From a bacterium (lineage in GTDB: Bacteria > ARS69): a DNA stretch of 11,794 nt. The notes below the pieces were generated by a model, which saw only the letters and a program-made list of their open reading frames with translations, was not told where the DNA came from and searched no databases. The DNA lies in contig JALGZO010000457.1 of NCBI GenBank assembly GCA_025774865.1, positions 1-11,794 of the forward strand. Reading direction: 5' to 3'. Made by a program: the position numbers and the translations under genes. The first letter of the stretch is position 1, and each line of letters opens with the position of its first letter. Shown piece after piece: positions 7,200 to 11,794 of the stretch.

Positions 7200-7646
7200 T
7201 CAGTGCAAGACTCGCCCACCCACGAGCGCGAACACGATACCGAGCGCAGCGCCCACGAACACCTCGAAGGGCGTGTGTCCGAGGAGCTCCAGCAGACGCT
7301 CCTCCCGGAACTTCCCCGTCACCTGCACGTCATCGACGATGCGATTGAGTACCTCCGCCTGACGACCGGCGGACCGGCGGATCCCGGCCGCGTCGTACAT
7401 CGTCATCAGGCTGTAGAACGCCGTGACTCCGAACAGCGGCGATGCGAATCCCTGCTCCAGAGCCACCCCGGTGGACAACGCGGCGACTGACGCCGAGTGC
7501 GCGCTCGGCATCCCGCCGAGCTCCACGAGCCGCTTGAAATTGACCGTGCCCTCCAGACCCAGGGTCACGAAGAACTTCGTCAGCTGCGCGGCCACCGAGC
7601 TACCGACCGCCAGAACCAGCGGTGAGCTCAGCGGAAAAGATGACAT
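7200..7646 (-). CDS. Divergent PAP2 family (DUF212) integral membrane protein
   Basis: A 148-residue protein of the divergent PAP2 / acid phosphatase-vanadium haloperoxidase-related family (B. subtilis YuiD type). Visible family signatures are GGMPSAHSA at 44-52, MYDAAGIRRSAGRQAEVLN at 83-101 and LLGHTPFEVFVGAALG at 121-136. Hydrophobic segments near residues 8-30, 53-83 and 128-146 indicate a small multi-pass membrane protein. PSAH resembles the PSGH catalytic motif of true PAP2 phosphatases, so a lipid-phosphate or prenyl-phosphate phosphatase activity is conceivable, but the biochemical role of this family is not established to my knowledge. The ATG at 7646 fits the family N-terminus; a GTG at 7655 has a closer Shine-Dalgarno (GGAAG, 4 nt spacing) and would add three residues. 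The gene lies 28 nt after the polyprenyl synthase and 41 nt before dxs. That context suggests an isoprenoid or envelope-lipid link, which is inference only. Confidence 0.9.
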   Translation of the reverse strand: MSSFPLSSPLVLAVGSSVAAQLTKFFVTLGLEGTVNFKRLVELGGMPSAHSASVAALSTGVALEQGFASPLFGVTAFYSLMTMYDAAGIRRSAGRQAEVLNRIVDDVQVTGKFREERLLELLGHTPFEVFVGAALGIVFALVGGRVLH

Positions 7647-7674
7647 CAAGTCCACGGAACTTCCAGCTTCGCCT

Positions 7675-8534
7675 TCATGAGGAACGGCCCACGACGAACC
7701 GCGCAATGTCGGAAAGCAGCTTCCCCCTGTCTCCGAACGTCATCGCGATGCTCTCCGCCCCGTGGACGAGCTCTTCGACGCGCTGCCGCGACTCCGGAAC
7801 TCCCAGGACACCGGGATACGTAGCCTTGCCCCGCACTCGGTCCCGGCCGGATGCCTTGCCGAGGTCCTCGACTCGACCGTCGACGTCGAGGAGGTCGTCG
7901 ACGATCTGGAACGCCAGCCCGATCTTCTCCCCGTATTTCACGAGATTCTCGAGCACCTGAGCGTCCGCTCCCGCGGCCAGACCGCCCAGGCGGCAGGACG
8001 CGGCGAACAATGCCCCGGTCTTGCGCGTATGAATGTACTGAAGAGTCGGAAGAGCGCTTGGCCGCCCACCATCCCGTGCCCTCCTGCCGCCTCCGCCAGT
8101 ACCCGCACCATCTCGATCCGATGGGCCGCCGGCAGATCCGCCTCGCCCAGCACGCCGAACGCTCGGGTCAAGAGCCCGTCCCCCGCGAGGACGGCGAGGG
8201 CCTCGCCGTAGACGCGGTGACTCGTCGGCTGGCCGCGCCGGAGATCGTCGTCGTCCATGCAGGGGAGGTCGTCGTGAATCAGGGAATAGGTGTGCACGAG
8301 CTCGAGTGCCACCGCCGGGGCTTCGGCCCGCGAGGCATCCCCGCCCGCCGCCTCGCAGGAAGCCAGGCAGAGGGCCGGACGGATCCGCTTGCCCCCGGCC
8401 GTCAGGCTGTAGCGCATCGCCTCGTGAAGCTTCCCGAGCGCGCCGGCGACCTCCGGGACGGCCCGCTCCAGAGCTTCTTTCATCCGTTCGGTTTCGCTGC
8501 CGAGGAGCTCATCGATGCCGCCCGTGCCCGTCAT
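7675..8534 (-). pseudogene. ispA: Polyprenyl diphosphate synthase (IspA/FPP-GGPP synthase type), disrupted by a frameshifting deletion
   Basis: The family adds isopentenyl diphosphate to allylic diphosphates to make FPP or GGPP. The first part (ATG at 8534 to about 8052) shows GGKRIRPAL at 47-55, the first Asp-rich motif DDLPCMDDDDLRRG at 88-101, and GMVGGQAL at 154-161. After that the frame becomes nonsense and would run on to 7938. The rest of the family reappears in another frame from about 8040: YIHTRKTGALFAA, then FQIVDDLLDV (second Asp-rich motif) and GKATYPGVLG, to the TGA at 7675. Between GGQAL and YIH only 14 nt remain, whereas E. coli IspA has 15 residues (45 nt). So about 31 nt are missing, which also explains the frame change, and the conserved Asp of GGQxxDL is lost. 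The start overlaps the xseB stop by one base (TGATG). All other conserved motifs are intact, so the lesion is recent or an assembly error. As written the gene cannot encode a normal enzyme. Confidence 0.88.
8038..8051 (-). other. Junction of the frameshifting deletion in ispA
   Basis: These 14 nt are all that lies between the codons for GGQAL (ending at 8052) and YIHTRK (starting at 8037). On the minus strand the region contains two copies of CTCTTC (8054-8049 and 8045-8040) separated by CGA. Short direct repeats of this kind can promote deletion or misassembly. Frame 1 codons end at 8043 and frame 2 codons resume at 8040, so two bases are unaccounted for, equivalent to a loss of 3k+1 nt. Confidence 0.75.
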
Positions 8535-8776
8535 CAAGGCTCTTCGCCTTCCTCGGGGAAGAGCTCGAGGGTGAAGTCTCCACCGCGTTCCTTGACGAGC
8601 CGGCGGACCCGTCCCTCGGCGGTCGAGAGCATCTCGTGGCACCGCCGCGAGAGCGCGATGCCCTCCTCGAAGAGCTCGATGCTTCCCTCCAGCGGCGCCT
8701 CCCCCTTCTCCAGGGCCGCGACGATCTCCTCGAGGCGCGCGAGCGAACTCTCGAACGTGGCTTCCTTCTCAGCCAT
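8534..8776 (-). CDS. xseB: Exodeoxyribonuclease VII small subunit XseB
   Basis: XseB is the small subunit of exonuclease VII, which with XseA degrades single-stranded DNA to oligonucleotides. It has 80 residues, the usual size. The family core is plain: FESSLARLEEIVAALEKGE at 8-26, then PLEGSIELFEEGIALSRRC at 28-46, a predicted helical hairpin, followed by an acidic tail FPEEGEEP. The open frame extends upstream to 9091 but that part is a shadow of xseA; the ATG at 8776 gives the standard N-terminus and overlaps the xseA stop by 8 nt. AGGAGG lies about 12 nt upstream, a rather long spacing, so coupling to xseA translation is likely. Overlap with the large subunit gene fits a fixed-ratio complex, since ExoVII carries several small subunits per large subunit. 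The call is secure. Confidence 0.95.
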   Translation of the reverse strand: MAEKEATFESSLARLEEIVAALEKGEAPLEGSIELFEEGIALSRRCHEMLSTAEGRVRRLVKERGGDFTLELFPEEGEEP

Positions 8777-10022
8777 CCTGCGGCAAGACCTCCTCGGACT
8801 CGACCAGGACCCGCTCGACGGTGCAGTCGAGTGCGCCGGTCCCCAATCGCACGTGGACAGGATCGCCCGACTCCACGTCGTCGGATGCCCGCACGACACC
8901 ACCGTCCGCATTGCGGACGATCGCGTAGCCGCGCTCCAGGATCGCCACGGGTGACAGCGCCGAGAGCTTCCCGGTGAGCCCGTCGCAGCGGAGCCGGCTC
9001 CTCTCGAGGCTGCTCCGAGCCGAGGTCTCGAGGCGCTCGGCCAGCCGATCGACGTCCTGGCCCGCTCTCCGGACATACTCGAGCGGCTCACGGAACGCCG
9101 ACGACCCGGCGAGCAGCATCACCCGTTCCCTCCTCCGGCGCAAGACCTCGCTGACCGCCCGGGCGAGCCTTCGGCCGCGCGTTTCGAGTTCTCCGCGGGC
9201 CGCGCGCCGGTCTGGCGCCGCGAGCTCGGCGGCCGCGCTCGGAGTCGGCGCCCGCAGATCCGCCACGAAGTCCGCGATCGTGACGTCGACTTCGTGGCCG
9301 ACGGCCGAGATGACCGGGGTCAGGGATCCGTGAATGGCCCGCGCCACGATCTCCTCGTTGAACGCCCAGAGATCTTCCTGCGAGCCCCCCCCTCTCCCGA
9401 CGATGAGCACATCGGCCCCGTCCCAATCGTTCAGCTCGCGGATCGCGGCGACGATGTCCTCCGCGGCCCCCGGACCCTGCACCCGCGCGGGCCGCACGAC
9501 CAACCGCACGTGTGGCGCTCGACGCCCGATCACGGAGACGAGATCGCGCACGGCGGCGCCCGACTCCGAAGTGACCACACCGATCGTTTCCGGGTGCGCC
9601 GGAATCGGACGCTTGCGTTCCGGGGCGAAGAGTCCCTCCCGCTCGAGTCTCGCGTACAGCTGGCGGAACGCGATCTCGAGCTCGCCCACTCCCACCGGCT
9701 CGATTCTCACCGCCTGGATCTGGTAGGTGCCCTGTGGCTCGTAGACCGTCAGGCTGCCGAACACACGCACCCGCTGCCCGTCCTCGGGATCGAAGCGCAG
9801 ACGCTCCGCCTTGGCTCTGAACATCACGCCGCGGAGTTGCGCGCGCTCGTCCTTGAGACTGAAGTAGACGTGGCCGGAGTGGTGTCGCTTCACGTTCGCG
9901 AGCTCGGCCTCCACCCAGAGAGCCGCCCACTCCGACTCGAGCCGACGCTTGACCTGCCGCGTCAGCTCCGTGACGGTGTAGATTCGCTCCTCAGGATGCG
10001 ACGAAATCGTCGACCGGCTCAT
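8769..10022 (-). CDS. xseA: Exodeoxyribonuclease VII large subunit XseA
   Basis: XseA is the catalytic subunit of exonuclease VII, a metal-independent single-strand exonuclease acting from both ends in mismatch repair and nucleotide turnover. It has 417 residues. The N-terminal OB-fold spans about 13-110, with YTVTELTRQVK at 15-25, LWVEAELANVKRHHSGH at 35-51 and FSLKD at 54-58. The catalytic domain has IGVVTSESGAAVRD at 147-160, GRGGGSQEDLWAFNEE at 209-224 and GHEVDVTIADFVADLRAPTP at 242-261. A charged coiled-coil region (about 270-350) follows, ending with the conserved SPVAILERGYAIV at 357-369. The ATG at 10022 overlaps the folD 3' end by 32 nt and has GGAAG 3 nt upstream. No later in-frame start exists before the conserved YTVTEL segment, so this start is the best available. 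It overlaps xseB by 8 nt. Confidence 0.96.
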   Translation of the reverse strand: MSRSTISSHPEERIYTVTELTRQVKRRLESEWAALWVEAELANVKRHHSGHVYFSLKDERAQLRGVMFRAKAERLRFDPEDGQRVRVFGSLTVYEPQGTYQIQAVRIEPVGVGELEIAFRQLYARLEREGLFAPERKRPIPAHPETIGVVTSESGAAVRDLVSVIGRRAPHVRLVVRPARVQGPGAAEDIVAAIRELNDWDGADVLIVGRGGGSQEDLWAFNEEIVARAIHGSLTPVISAVGHEVDVTIADFVADLRAPTPSAAAELAAPDRRAARGELETRGRRLARAVSEVLRRRRERVMLLAGSSAFREPLEYVRRAGQDVDRLAERLETSARSSLERSRLRCDGLTGKLSALSPVAILERGYAIVRNADGGVVRASDDVESGDPVHVRLGTGALDCTVERVLVESEEVLPQDG

Positions 10023-10893
10023 GCGCTTCCGCCGCCTGCACCGTGTTCGCCAAGAGCATCGCGACCGTCATCGGACCGACCCCACCCGGCACCGGTGTGA
10101 TCCACGACGCCACTTCCTTGACGCCCTCGTAGTCGACGTCTCCGACGAGACGAGACCCCTTCTCCGTGGAAGGATCGTCGATGCGGTTGATCCCGACGTC
10201 CACGACGACCGCTCCTGGCTTCACCATGTCCGCGGTCACGGTGTCCGGGCGCCCGACCGCCGCGACGACGATGTCGCCCGATCGCACGACGTCCACGAGA
10301 TTCTTCGAACGAGAGTGGCAAACGGTCACCGTCGCGTCGCCGCGCTCGCCTTTGAGCAGGAGAAGTAGCGCGAGCGGCCGGCCGACCAGGTTGGATCGAC
10401 CGACGATGACCACGTGCCGTCCCCGTACGTCCACGCCGTTTCGAGCGAGGAGCTCCAGGACACCCGCGGGCGTGCACGGAGCGAAGCGGGGGGTACCGCG
10501 AGCGAGCTCGCCCACGTTCGTGGGGTGCAGTCCATCGACGTCCTTCGCCGGCGGAATGCGGCGCACGACCCGGTCGGCATCCAGACCGTCGGGCAGTGGG
10601 AGCTGCACGAGAATGCCGTGCACGCTCGCATCGCGACCGAGCGCGTCTATCGTCGCTTCGAGCTCCTCTTGCGTCACGTCGGCCGGGATCTCGCGCGTCT
10701 CGGCTTCAATGCCGATCTTGCGAGCGGCCCTCCCCTTGTTGCGCACGTAGACACGGGACGCGGGGTCGTCGCCGACCAGCACCGCCACGAGCTTCGGCGT
10801 CTTCCCGTGCTCGGCCATTTGCCGCACCCGATCCGCCAGATCTTCCCGCGCCAGGCGGGCCGCTTCCTTGCCGTCCAGGATCTTCGCCGTCAT
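9991..10893 (-). CDS. folD: Bifunctional methylenetetrahydrofolate dehydrogenase/methenyltetrahydrofolate cyclohydrolase FolD
   Basis: FolD interconverts 5,10-methylene-, 5,10-methenyl- and 10-formyl-tetrahydrofolate with NADP(H), supplying one-carbon units for purines and formyl-Met-tRNA in the cytoplasm. It has 300 residues. Catalytic and signature segments: YVRNKGRA at 49-56, with Tyr49 and the catalytic Lys53 equivalent to the YVxxK lysine of characterised FolD; HGILVQLPLP at 92-101; KDVDG at 117-121; the Rossmann motif VIVGRSNLVGRP at 162-173; and ITPVPGGVGPMT at 265-276. All are intact, so both activities are expected. The ATG at 10893 directly abuts the TGA of the upstream phosphodiesterase gene, with GGAGG 4 nt upstream. 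The 3' end overlaps xseA by 32 nt. A folD-xseA-xseB order is common in bacteria. Confidence 0.97.
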   Translation of the reverse strand: MTAKILDGKEAARLAREDLADRVRQMAEHGKTPKLVAVLVGDDPASRVYVRNKGRAARKIGIEAETREIPADVTQEELEATIDALGRDASVHGILVQLPLPDGLDADRVVRRIPPAKDVDGLHPTNVGELARGTPRFAPCTPAGVLELLARNGVDVRGRHVVIVGRSNLVGRPLALLLLLKGERGDATVTVCHSRSKNLVDVVRSGDIVVAAVGRPDTVTADMVKPGAVVVDVGINRIDDPSTEKGSRLVGDVDYEGVKEVASWITPVPGGVGPMTVAMLLANTVQAAEAHEPVDDFVAS

Positions 10894-11712
10894 TCAACCT
10901 CCATCCGGCAATGTCTTTTGAATGGCTCGAATCGAGAGCGCTCGACCCGTCTCCGGGTCCGCGTCGACTACGACGGCATCGAGGCGAAGGTCGCCCGTCG
11001 CCGGCTCGAACCGAATCGGAAGCCCGGTCACGAACCGTTGCACGGACGCCTCCTTGTCCATGCCGATCACCCCTTCGTACCCGCCGGTCATTCCCACGTC
11101 CGTCTGGAATGCGGTCCCCCGGGACAGGATGCGCCCATCCGCCGTCGGCACGTGGGTATGTGTTCCGAAAACCGCCGTGGCGAGTCCGGCGGCGTGCCAG
11201 GCGAACGCCGCCTTTTCCGACGAGGCTTCTGCGTGCAGATCCACGACGAGGAGCGGCGTTTCCTCGCGCATCTCCTCGAGCGCCTCGCGTCCCAGGCGGA
11301 ACGGATCGTCGTATGCGCTCATGAAGACGCGTCCCAAGAGGTTCAGCACCCCGACCTTTTGTCCCCCCTTCGACTCGAACACGCCCCATCCGCGTCCCGG
11401 GGTACCCGTGGGAAAGTTGTGCGGTCTGAGGATTCGGTCGTGCTCGTCGGCCAGCTGCACGGCTTCGGGTTTGTCCCAGGTGTGATTCCCGTTCGTCACG
11501 ACGTCCGCGCCGGCAGCGAACAGGGCGGCGATCGAGCGCCGGTTGAATCCGAATCCGCGGGCCGAGTTCTCCGCGTTGATGATGACGAAGTCGGGACGCT
11601 CCTCGTCGAAGAGGGCCGGGGCCGTTTCCCGGAGGACGCGCCGGCCCGGCCGCCCCACGACGTCTCCGATGAACAGGATGCGGAACCGATTCGATGAGCT
11701 CGTCACCCGCAC
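10894..11712 (-). CDS. ymdB: TIGR00282/YmdB family metallophosphoesterase (2',3'-cyclic-nucleotide 2'-phosphodiesterase type)
   Basis: A 272-residue calcineurin-like phosphoesterase of the YmdB family; characterised members hydrolyse cyclic nucleotides using a dinuclear metal centre. Likely metal ligands are all visible: Asp17 in FIGDVVGRPGR; Glu48 and Asn49 in INAENSARGFGFN; Asn76 and His77 in TNGNHTWDK; His160 in VDLHAEASSEK; and His185 and His187 in GTHTHVPTADGRIL. The family-typical FQTDVGMTGGYEGVIGMDK follows at 202-220. The GTG at 11712 is the assigned start; another GTG two codons downstream is equally possible, and neither has a clear Shine-Dalgarno. The gene is 26 nt after the upstream stop and abuts folD. 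In B. subtilis and many other bacteria this gene follows rny (RNase Y); whether that holds here cannot be seen. The family is firm; the physiological substrate is inferred. Confidence 0.93.
   Translation of the reverse strand: MRVTSSSNRFRILFIGDVVGRPGRRVLRETAPALFDEERPDFVIINAENSARGFGFNRRSIAALFAAGADVVTNGNHTWDKPEAVQLADEHDRILRPHNFPTGTPGRGWGVFESKGGQKVGVLNLLGRVFMSAYDDPFRLGREALEEMREETPLLVVDLHAEASSEKAAFAWHAAGLATAVFGTHTHVPTADGRILSRGTAFQTDVGMTGGYEGVIGMDKEASVQRFVTGLPIRFEPATGDLRLDAVVVDADPETGRALSIRAIQKTLPDGG
10898..10902 (-). promoter_or_regulatory. Ribosome binding site of folD
   Basis: GGAGG on the minus strand, 4 nt before the folD ATG, inside the last codons of the upstream phosphodiesterase gene. It confirms the ATG that abuts the upstream TGA. 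Confidence 0.75.
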
Positions 11713-11738
11713 CCCGTGAGCGGCCGCGCGATTCTGAC

Positions 11739-11794
11739 CTAGCGGGACGCCGTCTCCGCGGGCGAAGCAAGCTCCGCGACCTTGTCCAGGCGAA
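11739..11794 (-). CDS. C-terminal end of an unidentified gene
   Basis: Reading from the window edge, one frame gives RLDKVAELASPAETASR and then TAG at 11741-11739, 26 nt before the YmdB-family gene on the same strand. The spacing and strand match the rest of the cluster, so it is probably the tail of a co-transcribed gene. Seventeen residues are too few to identify it. rny or zapA would be plausible by gene-order custom, but the tail does not resemble the RNase Y C-terminus I know. Confidence 0.5.
   Translation of the reverse strand, partial: RLDKVAELASPAETASR

Noticed and set aside
4882-7362. An 826-codon plus-strand open frame antisense to the start of recN, dxs and the end of the DUF212 gene
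   Set aside because: High G+C removes stop codons from shadow frames. The translation is rich in Arg, His, Pro and Asp with no recognisable domain, while the minus strand encodes well-conserved proteins throughout.
8037-8046. Programmed ribosomal frameshifting as the explanation for the split polyprenyl synthase
   Set aside because: There is no slippery X_XXY_YYZ heptamer at the junction, and frameshifting would not restore the roughly ten missing residues.
8777-9091. Upstream extension of xseB
   Set aside because: It is an out-of-frame reading of xseA. The standard XseB N-terminus begins at the ATG at 8776.
1-11794. A hidden defence system, mobile element, CRISPR array or RNA gene
   Set aside because: Every stretch is accounted for by conserved minus-strand core genes with gaps of 41 nt or less. 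No spaced repeats, transposase or integrase motifs, or tRNA/rRNA sequences were seen.

Overview
This window is a gap-free stretch of core bacterial metabolism and repair genes, all read from the minus strand, so transcription runs from high to low coordinates. Base composition is uniformly high in G+C (roughly two thirds by eye). Twelve genes plus the tail of a thirteenth are packed with overlaps or gaps of 41 nt or less. I see no RNA genes, insertion sequences, CRISPR arrays, integrase sites or stretches of foreign composition. The gene set (MEP isoprenoid route, RecN, ExoVII, FolD, YmdB-type phosphodiesterase, tryptophan genes) fits a high-GC free-living bacterium, possibly from an uncultured phylum known mainly from metagenomes. 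The phylum cannot be fixed from this sequence alone.

Layout in transcription order: an unidentified partial C-terminus (11794-11739); a YmdB/TIGR00282 metallophosphoesterase (11712-10894); folD (10893-9991); xseA (10022-8769); xseB (8776-8534); an ispA-type polyprenyl diphosphate synthase broken by an internal frame-disrupting deletion (8534-7675); a divergent PAP2/DUF212 membrane protein (7646-7200); dxs (7158-5260); recN (5231-3528); a CDP-alcohol phosphatidyltransferase, probably pgsA (3531-3004); trpE (3007-1514); trpG (1517-954); and trpD (940 to the window edge, C-terminus missing). No stretch over 300 bases lacks a gene; the longest gap is 41 nt (7159-7199), between the DUF212 gene and dxs.

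The genes fall into modules that are probably co-transcribed: one-carbon folate metabolism (folD); exonuclease VII (xseA-xseB); isoprenoid precursor and chain synthesis (ispA, dxs, with the DUF212 protein between them); recombinational repair (recN); phospholipid head-group synthesis (pgsA); and the first steps of tryptophan synthesis (trpE-trpG-trpD). recN-pgsA-trpE-trpG are joined by successive 4-nt start/stop overlaps, which implies translational coupling and leaves no room for a trp leader or attenuator directly before trpE.

I find no new defence, mobile or signalling system here. The observation most worth checking is the lesion in the polyprenyl synthase gene: about 31 nt appear to be missing just after the GGQ motif, with a change of frame. 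Lesser points are the DUF212 protein sitting inside an isoprenoid module, the leaderless trp genes behind pgsA, a small 8-bp tandem repeat before dxs, and unusual motif residues in Dxs and TrpD.
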